Below, piece after piece: positions 49,786-58,513 of a DNA stretch of 64,000 bases; positions within the stretch are counted from its first letter, which is position 1; every line of letters begins with the position of its first letter. The notes under the pieces are model-generated. The model did not search any database. It was not told the origin of the DNA and saw nothing but the letters and a program-made list of their open reading frames with translations. A program made the translations under genes and the position numbers. The stretch lies in assembly GCA_003241645.1 (NCBI GenBank), contig QFOX01000003.1, positions 1-64,000 on the forward strand, read 5' to 3'. The stretch comes from Azospirillum brasilense. Lineage in GTDB: Bacteria; Pseudomonadota; Alphaproteobacteria; Rickettsiales; UBA3002.

Positions 49786-50630
49786 GGCTGGTAATCCTTC
49801 AGCACGTCGTTCAGGTGCACCATGCCGCTGCCGCGCTTGGCGGGCTGTTGCTGCGACGGCGCCGGCTTCCAGCCGCACAGAGTAATGATCTCCGCGGTGG
49901 CGTGCAGGCGGCCCTGTGCATCGCGGTAATGCGCGTTGTAATGGTTCGCGGCCTGCACAAACACCTGCCGCCGCGTGAAATGCTTCTGCCGCCCCTGCAG
50001 CATGTTCTGCTCGCCGCTGCCACGCAGCTCGCTCAGCAGCGCACCCAGTTCGGAATAATGCACCGGAAGGCTGATACTATCCACCACCGGCAGCGCAAAG
50101 CCCGCGCGCTGCAGCAAATTGCCCGCATCGCGCACCTCGAGGAACGGGGCGATGCGTGGGGTAATACCCCCGGTGACGGCCGCTTCGGCCTGCGCCAGTG
50201 CGTCGCGCAGTTCGCGCAGCGTGCCAGCCCCCGGCATGGTCGCAAGGAACAATCCATCGGGCTTCAGCGCGCGCCGCGCCTGAATGAGCAGGCCCGGCAG
50301 GTCATTCACGGTGTGCAGGCTAAGGTTGCTGACGATCGCGTCCAGCGAATCATCGGCAAAGGGCAGCAATTCCTCATCCATCACCAGCTGGTCGCCCGTG
50401 ATAAGCAGTTGCGTGCCGGCCCGTGCGCGCAACACATCGCCCAGATGCGCCGTGCGCGGGTAGAGCTCAGCCACGCGCGCGAACGGCCGGGTAATGGGCA
50501 GCAGCGATTCGGCAAGGATATCCGCGCCCTCGGCGAACAGAAAGTCGTGCTCCGCCAGCGTCGATCGCGCACGCAGAAGATGCTTGCGCCGTGCCGCGCG
50601 GTCGAACAGAATGCTGGGCGTTTGCTGCAT
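49782..50630 (-). CDS. SAM-dependent methyltransferase, BioC/NDUFAF5-like
   Basis: 282 residues. Class I methyltransferase layout without a textbook motif I: GTQLLITGDQLVMDEELLPF, then ADDSLDAIVSNLSLHTVNDL (motif IV region), ALKPDGLFLATMPGAGTLRE and the C-terminal YSELGALLSELRGSGEQNML. The overall pattern resembles BioC-like proteins that sit near comF in many Alphaproteobacteria, related to mitochondrial NDUFAF5. Substrate unknown here. The start MQQTPSILFDRAARRKHL is typical of the group. Divergent from comF with only 28 bases between. Confidence 0.85.
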   Translation of the reverse strand: MQQTPSILFDRAARRKHLLRARSTLAEHDFLFAEGADILAESLLPITRPFARVAELYPRTAHLGDVLRARAGTQLLITGDQLVMDEELLPFADDSLDAIVSNLSLHTVNDLPGLLIQARRALKPDGLFLATMPGAGTLRELRDALAQAEAAVTGGITPRIAPFLEVRDAGNLLQRAGFALPVVDSISLPVHYSELGALLSELRGSGEQNMLQGRQKHFTRRQVFVQAANHYNAHYRDAQGRLHATAEIITLCGWKPAPSQQQPAKRGSGMVHLNDVLKDYQP

Positions 50631-50658
50631 GCCTGCAACCTAACGCGCGAGGTGCCGT

Positions 50659-51417
50659 TTGGCCAGCCTGAAACCTTCTCTGTGGCTTCGTCCCGTGGTT
50701 CCCATGGCGCAATGGGCGTTGAGTGCCGCATTTCCCCCGCGCTGCCCCAGTTGCGATGATCTGGTCGATCGGCAGCATAATTTCTGTGCCCCGTGCTTCC
50801 AGCAATTGCAGCATATCAGCGAGCCGCTGTGCCATGCGTGCGGCATTCCCTTCGCGGTGCCCATGGGCGAGGGTGCACTGTGCCCCACCTGCATTGCCGA
50901 GCCTGCGAGCTACGACCATATCCGTGCGCCGCTGGTGTATAACGAGGCGAGCGGCCCAGTGATTCGCGCCCTGAAATTCCATGACCGTTACACCGGGCTG
51001 GATCGCAGCGTGCAGATGATGCGTGCCGCGCTCGGGCCCTTGGCCGACAGGGTGGATGTGGTGGTGCCCGTGCCGCTGCATTGGCGGCGGCTTGCGCAGC
51101 GGCGTTACAACCAATCGGCGTTGCTGGCGTTTGGCCTTACCCGCAGCATAAGCGTGCCCTGCCAGCCGGCATTGTTAAAGCGGGTGCAGGCCACTAAGCC
51201 GCAGGCGCGCCTGTCGCGCGCGCAGCGCCTGCTCAATGTAAAACATGCGTTTGCTGCGTTGCAGCATTGCAATGCTGCATTGCAAAACAAAACCGTGCTG
51301 CTGGTGGATGATGTGGTGACCACCGGCGCAACCGTCAATGCCTGTGCGCGAGCCCTAAAAGATGCTGGCGCGGCGCAGGTGCTTGTGGTTGCCTTGGCGC
51401 GCACCACCAAGGACTAG
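50659..51417 (+). CDS. comF: ComF-family phosphoribosyltransferase-like protein
   Basis: 252 residues. Zinc-ribbon part with four CxxC pairs (CPSC, CAPC, CHAC and CPTC, about residues 28-80) followed by a phosphoribosyltransferase fold. The PRPP loop is VLLVDDVVTTGATVNACARA. The family is linked to DNA uptake in naturally competent bacteria. The start is a TTG with GAGGTG 4 bases upstream; an ATG 15 codons later is the alternative. A stretch with imperfect AATGCTGCATTGCA-type repeats lies near 51260. It is followed 4 bases later by the nitrilase-family gene. Confidence 0.92.
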   Translation: MASLKPSLWLRPVVPMAQWALSAAFPPRCPSCDDLVDRQHNFCAPCFQQLQHISEPLCHACGIPFAVPMGEGALCPTCIAEPASYDHIRAPLVYNEASGPVIRALKFHDRYTGLDRSVQMMRAALGPLADRVDVVVPVPLHWRRLAQRRYNQSALLAFGLTRSISVPCQPALLKRVQATKPQARLSRAQRLLNVKHAFAALQHCNAALQNKTVLLVDDVVTTGATVNACARALKDAGAAQVLVVALARTTKD

Positions 51418-51421
51418 AACC

Positions 51422-52270
51422 ATGACCCAGCCATTTCTTGCCGCCGCCATCCAGCTCACCAGCGGCGACGATATCGCCGCCAACATTGCGCAGATCGCCC
51501 CATTGGTGGCCGAAGCTGCGCGGGCAGGCGCGAAGCTGGTGGCGCTGCCGGAGAACGCGTTCTTCATGCGCCGCGAGGGCACCGTGGTGACGGCGGATGT
51601 GCCCATGGCGCAGCATGAAGGGATCGCGTGGGCGCGCGCTGCGGCCCGCGAGCATGGGGTGGCGCTGCTGGTGGGCTCCATCCGGGCGCGCGAAGAAGGC
51701 GCGGCCTTGCCTTATAACCGCAGTGTCTACATCGATGCGAATGGCGAGATCGCCGCGACGTACGACAAGCTGCATCTGTTCGATGTGACGCTGCCCAGCG
51801 GCGACAGCTACAAGGAATCCAGCCAGGCGCAAGCCGGGGCACAGGCCGTGCTGCTGCGCACGCCACAGGCCGCCCTTGGCCTGAGCATTTGTTATGACCT
51901 GCGCTTCCCGGCGCTATACCGCGCACAGGCATTGGCCGGGGCGCAGCTGCTGGCGGTGCCTTCCGCCTTCACCCGGCCCACCGGGCAGGCCCACTGGCAT
52001 GTATTGCTGCGCGCCCGCGCCATCGAGAATGGGTGTTACGTCATCGCCCCGGCGCAGGCAGGCACGCACCCCGGCGGCCGCGAAACCTATGGCCACACGC
52101 TGGTGGTCAACCCATGGGGTGAGATCATCGCCGAGGCGAGGGATGATGCGCCGCAGGTGGTGCTGGCAACGATTGACCCGGCCCGTGTGGCGGCGGCGCG
52201 CGCGAGCATTCCGGTGCTGCAGCATCAGCGCAGCATTGACGGTGTGCGGGTGATCGAGGTTTCAGCTTAA
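51422..52270 (+). CDS. Carbon-nitrogen hydrolase, Nit1/deaminated-glutathione-amidase-like
   Basis: 282 residues. The nitrilase superfamily triad is visible: Glu in AKLVALPENAFFMRR, Lys in ATYDKLHLFDVTLPSG and Cys in GLSICYDLRFPALYR. The spacing and HLFDV fit the Nit1 branch, which in other organisms removes deaminated glutathione. ComF, Nit and a glutaredoxin are often neighbours in Alphaproteobacteria; here the glutaredoxin is absent. AAGGAC lies upstream of the ATG. Its stop interlocks with the next, convergent gene (TTAA). Confidence 0.92.
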   Translation: MTQPFLAAAIQLTSGDDIAANIAQIAPLVAEAARAGAKLVALPENAFFMRREGTVVTADVPMAQHEGIAWARAAAREHGVALLVGSIRAREEGAALPYNRSVYIDANGEIAATYDKLHLFDVTLPSGDSYKESSQAQAGAQAVLLRTPQAALGLSICYDLRFPALYRAQALAGAQLLAVPSAFTRPTGQAHWHVLLRARAIENGCYVIAPAQAGTHPGGRETYGHTLVVNPWGEIIAEARDDAPQVVLATIDPARVAAARASIPVLQHQRSIDGVRVIEVSA

Positions 52271-53082
52271 GCGCGGGCCGGTTCGTGGCTGGCCAGCTCG
52301 GCGGCCGCTTGCTGCGCAGCAATTTTTTCGCCCCATGGCATGGCGGGGGGCTGCGGCAGGTTCGTTTCGATCTTCGGGCCTTCGACTTTCGGCGCGTCGA
52401 TCTTCGGCTCGGATACGCTCACCGGCGAATCCGTCTGCGTGGTCGCCAACTGGGCGGTGGCGGGCGCGGTATCCATGCGCGGCGTGTCATCGCCGGAAAC
52501 CTTGAGCGTGCCCTTTGCCACGGCCTGCGTGGTTTTCAGGTCTTCAAGCTCTATGCGCGTGGCCACGTATTTCTCGCGCAGCGTGCCAAGCTCGGCGCGC
52601 GTGGTGATAATTTCATCCTGCGCTTCCTGGAACTGGCGTTTGCCGTCGCTGGCGTGTTTGGTGCCCGTGAACATGAAATAAACGGGCGCCACGAAAAAGC
52701 CCATTACACCCATCAACCCGCCACCGAATACCACGGCGGTCAGGCGTTCTTTGGGCACTTTGCTCAGCAAGGTCTTGCTGAACGGGAAATGGTTGGCGAG
52801 CCCTTCGGAGCCGCGATGCATCTGGCCAGCGATGTAACGCACGGCTTTGCTAAAGAAGTTCGTGGCTTCGGGTGCAGTTTCCCCAAGTTCTTTGAATTTT
52901 TGTTCAGCTTTTCCGACCTGTTTGTGGAACAGGTAGGAGAGCGCGCCCCCGCCGAAGAATCCTGCGGTCGCGGTGCCATAATGCGCGATGGCGCCTTCGC
53001 CCACGCCGGTTACCAGCGCGCCGGGCCCCTTGTAGGGCTCGGTTGCGATATCGCGCACGGGTGGCTGTTCGGATTTATCCAT
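52267..53082 (-). CDS. Hypothetical membrane protein with coiled coil
   Basis: 271 residues that I do not recognise. An N-terminal hydrophobic, glycine-rich segment (GTATAGFFGGGALSYLFHKQ, about 37-56) is followed by an amphipathic middle. A clear membrane segment comes next (TAVVFGGGLMGVMGFFVAPV, about 115-135). Residues about 145-185 form a coiled coil (AQDEIITTRAELGTLREKYV). The last about 70 residues are low-complexity, rich in Pro, Thr and Lys (SEPKIDAPKVEGPKIETN), and probably disordered. There is no signal peptide. Divergent to ubiG only indirectly: both are on the minus strand with 45 bases between. Confidence 0.6.
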   Translation of the reverse strand: MDKSEQPPVRDIATEPYKGPGALVTGVGEGAIAHYGTATAGFFGGGALSYLFHKQVGKAEQKFKELGETAPEATNFFSKAVRYIAGQMHRGSEGLANHFPFSKTLLSKVPKERLTAVVFGGGLMGVMGFFVAPVYFMFTGTKHASDGKRQFQEAQDEIITTRAELGTLREKYVATRIELEDLKTTQAVAKGTLKVSGDDTPRMDTAPATAQLATTQTDSPVSVSEPKIDAPKVEGPKIETNLPQPPAMPWGEKIAAQQAAAELASHEPARA

Positions 53083-53127
53083 GCTGCTACTTTACCAGCC
53101 GCATGTGACGGTTTGATGACGAACGGG

Positions 53128-53886
53128 CTATTTTGTGGCGGCGAGCAGGTAATTCACGTCAAGATCCGTGGGATCAAGGCTGAAGCTGCCTTTCAGCGGG
53201 TGGAAGACCAGCCCCATGGCGGGCTGCACGGCAAAGCCGCGGCGGCTTAAGGCCGAAGCCATTTCGCTGGGGCGGATGAATTTTTTCCAGTCATGCGTGC
53301 CGCGCGGCAGCCAGCGCAGCACATATTCTGCGCCGATGATAGCCATGGCGTAGGCCTTCGCGGTGCGGTTCATGGTGCTGAGGATCAGCAGCCCGCCGGG
53401 CTTCACCAGCGCCGTGAGCGCGTCGTAGAACAGGTCGATCTCGTCCACATGCTCGATGATCTCAAGCGCCAGTACCACGTCGAACTGCGTGCCCGCCTCG
53501 GCCAGCGCTTCGGCCGTGGTGGCGCGGTAATCGATGTGCAGGCCGGAGCCTTCGGCATGCGCGCCGGCCACGGCAATGTTGCGCTCCGAGGCGTCCACCC
53601 CGGTCACCTGCGCGCCCAGTCGCGCCATCGGCTCGCAGAGCAGGCCGCCGCCGCAGCCAATGTCGGCCAGCGTTAAATTCTTCAAAGGTGTGGCAGAATC
53701 ACCTTCCGGGCCGCAAACCTTGCCAAAATGCGCCTCGATGGCCTGGCGGATATAGCCGATGCGGGCGGGGTTCAGCCGGTGCAGCGGCGCGAATTTCCCG
53801 CGCTCGTCCCACCATTCTTCGGCAATTGCCGAGAATTGCGCGACCTCGGCGGCATTGATCGTGCTGGCGCGTGCTGTGGTAGCCAT
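53128..53886 (-). CDS. ubiG: Ubiquinone biosynthesis O-methyltransferase UbiG
   Basis: 252 residues. Methylates two hydroxyl groups on the ubiquinone ring using SAM. Signatures: FSAIAEEWWDERGKFAPLHR, ARIGYIRQAI, motif I LTLADIGCGGGLLCEPMARL, DVVLALEIIEHVDEIDLFYD and ILSTMNRTAKAYAMAIIGAE, with HDWKKFIRPSEM. All fit UbiG over its full length. SAH produced by it is removed by AhcY. It is divergent from the TPR-methyltransferase with only 44 bases between the two start codons. Confidence 0.97.
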   Translation of the reverse strand: MATTARASTINAAEVAQFSAIAEEWWDERGKFAPLHRLNPARIGYIRQAIEAHFGKVCGPEGDSATPLKNLTLADIGCGGGLLCEPMARLGAQVTGVDASERNIAVAGAHAEGSGLHIDYRATTAEALAEAGTQFDVVLALEIIEHVDEIDLFYDALTALVKPGGLLILSTMNRTAKAYAMAIIGAEYVLRWLPRGTHDWKKFIRPSEMASALSRRGFAVQPAMGLVFHPLKGSFSLDPTDLDVNYLLAATK

Positions 53887-53930
53887 TGCGTTTCAAACCC
53901 TTATCGTGATACCTTCCCCATGTAAGCCTT

Positions 53931-54953
53931 ATGCAGCAACCGCGCAATACACGATCGTTCTCGGAACTTTTTGTCGGGTTTGATAAAACCATCCGACACT
54001 ATGCGTATGACCGCCCGCGGGCCTATTTCCACACGCTGCGCAAGAAATTCGAGAACCTGCCGGAGACCAATTTCAACCTCGGTTGCAGCTTTGCCGAGCG
54101 GGGCAAATGGCTGGATGCGGCGTTCCGTTTCCGTTTCGCCATTTACCTGAAACCGGATTTTACGCAGGCGCACTACAACCTTGGCTGCTGCTACGCGCAG
54201 TTGAACAAACTTCCGCAGGCCGTGGCCAGCTTTAACAAGGCGCTTAGCCTGAAGCCCGAGCACGAGGATGCCCGCTTCATGCTGGCCGGGCTGAACCCCG
54301 GTGCGCCCCAGCCGCGCAGCATGCCGCACGCCATGGTGGCGGGGTTCTTTGCGCATATCGCCCCGGAATATGACGGGCTGGCCGAAACGAATGAATACCA
54401 GGGCCCGCGGCTGATCATGGAAGCGGCCAAACCTTACCTGACCAAACTGGCCGACATCCACTACCTGGAGCTTGGCTGCGGCACCGGGCTGGTGGCCCGG
54501 CCGTGGCGCGGCATGTGCCGCGAAGTGCTGGGGGTGGACGTGACGCCCGCCATGGTCGCGGCGGCGCAGGTGGCGCGCGCGGGCGACAATCCCGTGTTCG
54601 ACCGCGTGCTGCAGGCCGACATCCACACCATCCCGCCCGGCACTTTCATGCCGAACGTGACCGACATCGTGGTCTGCTGCGACACCGCGCAGTATCTGGG
54701 CGAGTTGACCCCGCTGCTGAAGACCGCTTCGGCCACGCTGGCGCCCGGTGGGCTTTTCCTGCTGACGGTGGAGCCCTTCGCGGCGCCGCAGGGCTATGCC
54801 GTGAACCGTGCCACGGCGCGCTTCGGCCACAATCCCGACTATGTGCGCAAGCTGGCGCTGGCGCATGGGCTGGAACTCAAGCGCGATGGCAAAGTGCCGC
54901 TCTATGCCGGTCAGCCCGCCCATTTATTCGTTTTTGCCAAGAAAGTAGCGTAA
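53931..54953 (+). CDS. TPR-domain methyltransferase
   Basis: 340 residues combining two parts. Residues about 45-125 hold two TPR units (NFNLGCSFAERGKWLDAAFR and HYNLGCCYAQLNKLPQAVAS). Residues about 140-335 are a class I methyltransferase: the SAM-binding motif is HYLELGCGTGLVARPWRGMC, then VLGVDVTPAMVAAA and DIVVCCDTAQYLGELTPLLK, with LAPGGLFLLTVEPFA. TPR-methyltransferase fusions occur in Alphaproteobacteria but their substrates are unknown; the TPR part probably docks a protein partner. The weak ribosome site leaves the exact start uncertain. The GNAT gene follows 4 bases later. Confidence 0.88.
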   Translation: MQQPRNTRSFSELFVGFDKTIRHYAYDRPRAYFHTLRKKFENLPETNFNLGCSFAERGKWLDAAFRFRFAIYLKPDFTQAHYNLGCCYAQLNKLPQAVASFNKALSLKPEHEDARFMLAGLNPGAPQPRSMPHAMVAGFFAHIAPEYDGLAETNEYQGPRLIMEAAKPYLTKLADIHYLELGCGTGLVARPWRGMCREVLGVDVTPAMVAAAQVARAGDNPVFDRVLQADIHTIPPGTFMPNVTDIVVCCDTAQYLGELTPLLKTASATLAPGGLFLLTVEPFAAPQGYAVNRATARFGHNPDYVRKLALAHGLELKRDGKVPLYAGQPAHLFVFAKKVA

Positions 54954-54957
54954 CGGC

Positions 54958-55416
54958 ATGCTCGACTACCGCATTCACCCGGTTGGCCGCGGCCATTCCA
55001 AGATCCTCGCTGACCTGCATAAAGGCTGCTTCACCAAAGGCTGGGGGCATCTCGAATTCGAGAGCTTCTTCGAGCGCGCGGGCGTGTTCGCGGCCATTGC
55101 CTACCACAAGGAATCCAAGGCCGTGGGCTTCGTGCTATGCTGGCTGATCGAGGACCAGTGCGACCTGCTTTCCATGGGCGTGCTGGCCGATTACCGGCGC
55201 GACGGCGTGGGCCAGATGCTGCTGGATTACGCGCTCGAGAACGCGCGCCATATGGGGGCCAAGCACATGGTGCTGGAAGTGAACGTGAACAACAAGGCCG
55301 CCCGCGAGCTGTACGAGGCGCAGGGCTTCGAGCAATTCAGCACCCGCAAGGACTATTACAGCAATGCCGATGGCACCCGCGCCGACGCCAGCTGCATGCG
55401 CAAACCGCTGGCATAA
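54958..55416 (+). CDS. GNAT acetyltransferase, RimI-like
   Basis: 152 residues. The acetyl-CoA site is SMGVLADYRRDGVGQMLLDY (R-x-x-G-x-G/A pattern as RRDGVG), followed by LEVNVNNKAARELYEAQGFE, the signature of N-terminal protein acetyltransferases. RimI acetylates ribosomal protein S18; the true target here cannot be confirmed. The start is ATG at MLDYRIHPVG, 4 bases after the TPR-methyltransferase stop, so the pair is probably co-expressed. Confidence 0.88.
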   Translation: MLDYRIHPVGRGHSKILADLHKGCFTKGWGHLEFESFFERAGVFAAIAYHKESKAVGFVLCWLIEDQCDLLSMGVLADYRRDGVGQMLLDYALENARHMGAKHMVLEVNVNNKAARELYEAQGFEQFSTRKDYYSNADGTRADASCMRKPLA

Positions 55417-55463
55417 ATTCCCCTAGCCAAGAGCGCGGCCCGGCCCTATAACCCCGGCCACTT

Positions 55464-56702
55464 ATGGCACTGATCGTACAGAAATTCGGCGGCACGTCCG
55501 TCGCGAATATTGAGCGCATCAAGCACGTGGCGACCCACGTGCAGCGCGAGCTTGCCGCCGGGCACCAGGTCATCGTGGTGGTCTCGGCCATGGCAGGTGT
55601 GACCAACCAATTGCTGGATTATTGCGCCCAGATGAACGATCTGGTGAGCGATGCCGCCCGCGCCAACTGCGACCATGTGAGCGCCGCCGGCGAGCAGATC
55701 ACCTCGGGCCTGCTGGCGCTGCACCTGCAAAGCCTCGGCGTGCCCGCGCGCGCCTGGTGCGGCTGGCAGATCCCGCTGCGTAGCGACGGCATGTACACCA
55801 AAGCGCGCATCGACAGCATCGACACCAAGGCGATCCTGCAATCGCTGGCCGAGGGCAACGTGGCCGTGATCGCGGGCTTCCAGGGCATCAGCCCTGAGGG
55901 GCGCATCACCACGCTGGGCCGTGGTGGGTCGGATACGTCGGCCGTGGCCATTGCCGCGGCTTTCAATGCCGAGGTGTGCGACATCTACACCGATGTGGAC
56001 GGCGTCTACACCAGCGATCCGCGCATTGTCACCAAAGCGCGCAAGCTGGAAAAGGTCAGCTACGAAGAAATGCTCGAGATGGCGTCGCTCGGCAGCAAGG
56101 TGCTGCAGACCCGCTCGGTCGAGCTTGCCATGAACTATAAAGTCCGGGTGCGCGTGCGCTCCACCTTCGATGAAGCGCTGGGCACCTTACTGGTCGATGA
56201 GGAGGAAATTGTGGAACAACAACGCGTAACGGGCCTTGCCTACAGCCGCGATGAAGCGCGCATCACCCTCGTGAATGTCGAGAACCGCCCCGGCGTTTCC
56301 GCCGCCATTTTCGGCCCGCTGGCCGAGCGCGGCATCAACGTGGACATGATCGTGCAGAACGTCACCGAAGACGGCAAGTCGACCGATTTGACCTTCACCG
56401 TCAGCAAGGGCGAACTGGCCCGCGCGCTCGAGATCGTCAAGGGCGCGAACATGCCCAAATTCGAGACCGTGCACACCGATAGCAACGTAGCGAAAGTGTC
56501 CGTCATCGGCGTGGGCATGCGCAGCCATGCGGGTGTGGCCGCCGACATGTTCAAAACGCTGGCCGAGAAGAACATCAACATCATCGTCATCAGCACCTCG
56601 GAAATCAAGATCTCGGTGCTGGTCGAGGAAAGCTACATCGAGCTGGCGCTGCGTGCCCTGCACACCGCCTATGGCCTCGACGCTGCGGAAGAGAAGAACT
56701 AG
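55464..56702 (+). CDS. lysC: Aspartokinase (alpha chain, full length)
   Basis: 412 residues. Phosphorylates aspartate at the head of the Lys, Met and Thr pathway. The kinase motif KFGGTSVAN is at residue 7, then TTLGRGGSDTSAVAIAAAF and DIYTDVDGVYTSDPRIV. The regulatory part has two ACT domains (about 260-405: RITLVNVENRPGVSAAIFGP and VSVIGVGMRSHAGVAADMFK). This is the allosteric type usually inhibited by lysine and threonine. Full length. An in-frame GTG with a strong ribosome site lies inside (see next entry). Neighbouring ptsP is a common alphaproteobacterial arrangement. Confidence 0.97.
   Translation: MALIVQKFGGTSVANIERIKHVATHVQRELAAGHQVIVVVSAMAGVTNQLLDYCAQMNDLVSDAARANCDHVSAAGEQITSGLLALHLQSLGVPARAWCGWQIPLRSDGMYTKARIDSIDTKAILQSLAEGNVAVIAGFQGISPEGRITTLGRGGSDTSAVAIAAAFNAEVCDIYTDVDGVYTSDPRIVTKARKLEKVSYEEMLEMASLGSKVLQTRSVELAMNYKVRVRVRSTFDEALGTLLVDEEEIVEQQRVTGLAYSRDEARITLVNVENRPGVSAAIFGPLAERGINVDMIVQNVTEDGKSTDLTFTVSKGELARALEIVKGANMPKFETVHTDSNVAKVSVIGVGMRSHAGVAADMFKTLAEKNINIIVISTSEIKISVLVEESYIELALRALHTAYGLDAAEEKN
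56211..56702 (+). CDS. Candidate internal start for an aspartokinase beta subunit
   Basis: At codon 250 of lysC an in-frame GTG follows AGGAGG (56200-56205) by 5 bases. Initiation here would make a 163-residue protein that starts VEQQRVTGLAYSRDEARI and contains exactly the two ACT domains. In Corynebacterium and Bacillus a separate beta subunit is made from an internal start at the same place, giving an alpha2-beta2 enzyme. The signal is strong but translation is unproven. Confidence 0.6.
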   Translation: MEQQRVTGLAYSRDEARITLVNVENRPGVSAAIFGPLAERGINVDMIVQNVTEDGKSTDLTFTVSKGELARALEIVKGANMPKFETVHTDSNVAKVSVIGVGMRSHAGVAADMFKTLAEKNINIIVISTSEIKISVLVEESYIELALRALHTAYGLDAAEEKN

Positions 56703-56714
56703 GTTCGCACCTGT

Positions 56715-57425
56715 ATGAAGCGCGCCGCACGGTATCTCGGTCAATTGGTGCGGGTTAGCGTGTGGGGTGGCCTTGCAAGCATTCTGCTGTACTTGGCATA
56801 TACGCTGGTCACGCCTTATCGCTATGAGGACCTTCCGCCGCTGAAAGATGGCGACATTGTTTTCCAGACCATCAACACGTCCCAAACGCTGGCTATCATG
56901 TTTGCGACACACAGCGTGTATAGCCACGTGGGTGTTGTTGAAATGCGCGATGGCAAACCCATGGTCATCGAAGCGGTCGGCCCGGTACGTGTCATCTCGC
57001 TTGATAAATGGGTGAACCAGGGCATGCGCGACCGTGTGGCCATTGCGCGCGTGGATGGTTTGACCGCTGAGCAGGGTAAGGCCACGGTTGCTGCCGCGAA
57101 AGCATATCTGGGCAAGCCTTATGACTTCTATTTTCTCGACGATGAGAAGCGAATCTATTGCAGCGAACTCGTCTACAAAGCGTTCCAAAAGGGTGCAGGC
57201 ATTCCTGTCGGCACAGTAGAAAAAGTAGGTGATCTCAGCGTCGATAATTTCTTTGTTCGGGATCTTATCAGAAAGCGCTGGCACAACTATCCGCCCTGTG
57301 ATGGACAAAAAAGTTTTGATGCCTGTTACGCAACTGTTATGCAGCAATCACTGGTTTCGCCCGTTTCGCTGGAGCGCGATGAAAAGGTGAAACTCATTTA
57401 CTCCAACTACGGTTTAACGCCATGA
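56715..57425 (+). CDS. Permuted NlpC/P60-like cysteine hydrolase, membrane anchored
   Basis: 236 residues. An N-terminal transmembrane segment (VWGGLASILLYLAYTLVTPY) anchors a domain of the YiiX/YebB permuted papain-like type. That domain has GDIVFQTINTSQTLAI, then HSVYSHVGVVEM with catalytic-type His71 and CELVY-like IYCSELVYKAFQKG with Cys149. These enzymes usually attack amide bonds in peptidoglycan peptides or acylated lipids; the substrate here is unknown. Its base composition looks a little more AT-rich than that of its neighbours. Its stop overlaps the next start (ATGA). Confidence 0.82.
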   Translation: MKRAARYLGQLVRVSVWGGLASILLYLAYTLVTPYRYEDLPPLKDGDIVFQTINTSQTLAIMFATHSVYSHVGVVEMRDGKPMVIEAVGPVRVISLDKWVNQGMRDRVAIARVDGLTAEQGKATVAAAKAYLGKPYDFYFLDDEKRIYCSELVYKAFQKGAGIPVGTVEKVGDLSVDNFFVRDLIRKRWHNYPPCDGQKSFDACYATVMQQSLVSPVSLERDEKVKLIYSNYGLTP

Positions 57426-58420
57426 CACATAATCTATCGCAACTCTGGGCCCGTGGAGTCGAATTTTTGGGCTCCAAACACGCCATCATGGGCGGGGCGA
57501 TGAGCTGGGTGTCCGAGCGGAATCTGGTAGCCGCCATGAGCAATGCGGGCGCGTTCGGCGTCATCGCCGCCAGCTCCATGCCGCCGGAGCTGCTGGATAA
57601 AGAGATCAAGGCCACGCAGGCGCTCACGCAGAAGCCGTTCGGCGTGAACCTCATCATCATGCACCCGCAGCTGGCGGAGCTGGTCGAAATTTGTATCGCC
57701 AACACCGTGACCCACGTAGTGCTGGCGGGCGGCGTGCCGAAGGGCCCCACCATTGCGCGCCTGAAGGAGGGCGGGGCGAAGGTCATCTGCTTCGCACCCA
57801 CGGCGGCGCTGGGCAAGAAGCTCGTTAAAATGGGGGCGGATGCGCTGGTCATCGAAGGCGCGGAAGCGGGTGGCCATATCGGCCCGGTTTCCACCTCCGT
57901 GCTGGCGCAGGAGATCCTGCCCGTGATCAAGGACGTGCCGGTGTTCGTGGCGGGCGGCATCGGCCGCGGTGAAGCCATGGTCAGCTACCTCGAGATGGGC
58001 GCCTCCGGCGTGCAGCTGGGCACGCGTTTTGTGTGCGCCGAAGAATGCGTGGCGCACGAGAATTTCAAGAAAGCCTTCATCAACGCCAATGCGCGCGATG
58101 CGGTCGCCAGCGTGCAGTATCACCCGGATTTTCCGGTCATTCCCGTGCGCGCCATCGCCAACAAAGCGTCCGACGAGTTCACCCGCTTCCAGAAAGAAAC
58201 GGTGGAGAAGGTCTTCGCAGGTGCACAAACCAAGGACGAAGGCCAGCTGGCCATTGAGCATTTCTGGGCCGGCAGCCTGCGCAAAGCCGTGGTGGACGGC
58301 GACGTGGAGCGTGGTTCGCTGATGGCGGGCCAGAGCGTGGGCATGGTGCAGCGCATTCAAAGCTGCCAAGAAATTGTTGACGAACTGGTGCAGCAGGCCA
58401 CAGAATACCTGTCGCAATAG
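57422..58420 (+). CDS. FMN-dependent nitronate monooxygenase/FabK-like oxidoreductase
   Basis: 332 residues. TIM-barrel of the nitronate monooxygenase/2-nitropropane dioxygenase family: IMGGAMSWVSERNLVAAMSN at the N-terminus, KPFGVNLIIMHPQL, and the FMN phosphate site EGAEAGGHIGPVSTSV with VFVAGGIGRGEAMVSYLEMG and GASGVQLGTRFVCAEE. Members act on alkyl nitronates, or in the FabK group reduce enoyl-ACP; sequence alone does not decide. Overlaps the upstream NlpC-like gene by 4 bases (ATGA). Confidence 0.9.
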   Translation: MTHNLSQLWARGVEFLGSKHAIMGGAMSWVSERNLVAAMSNAGAFGVIAASSMPPELLDKEIKATQALTQKPFGVNLIIMHPQLAELVEICIANTVTHVVLAGGVPKGPTIARLKEGGAKVICFAPTAALGKKLVKMGADALVIEGAEAGGHIGPVSTSVLAQEILPVIKDVPVFVAGGIGRGEAMVSYLEMGASGVQLGTRFVCAEECVAHENFKKAFINANARDAVASVQYHPDFPVIPVRAIANKASDEFTRFQKETVEKVFAGAQTKDEGQLAIEHFWAGSLRKAVVDGDVERGSLMAGQSVGMVQRIQSCQEIVDELVQQATEYLSQ

Positions 58421-58513
58421 CACGGCAGGCCTGCAATCTTTGCAGTATCGATAATACGCACGCGCCGATACCGTTGCAGCGGATGGAACAAACGTCTTAG
58501 CGGCAGGTGAATT

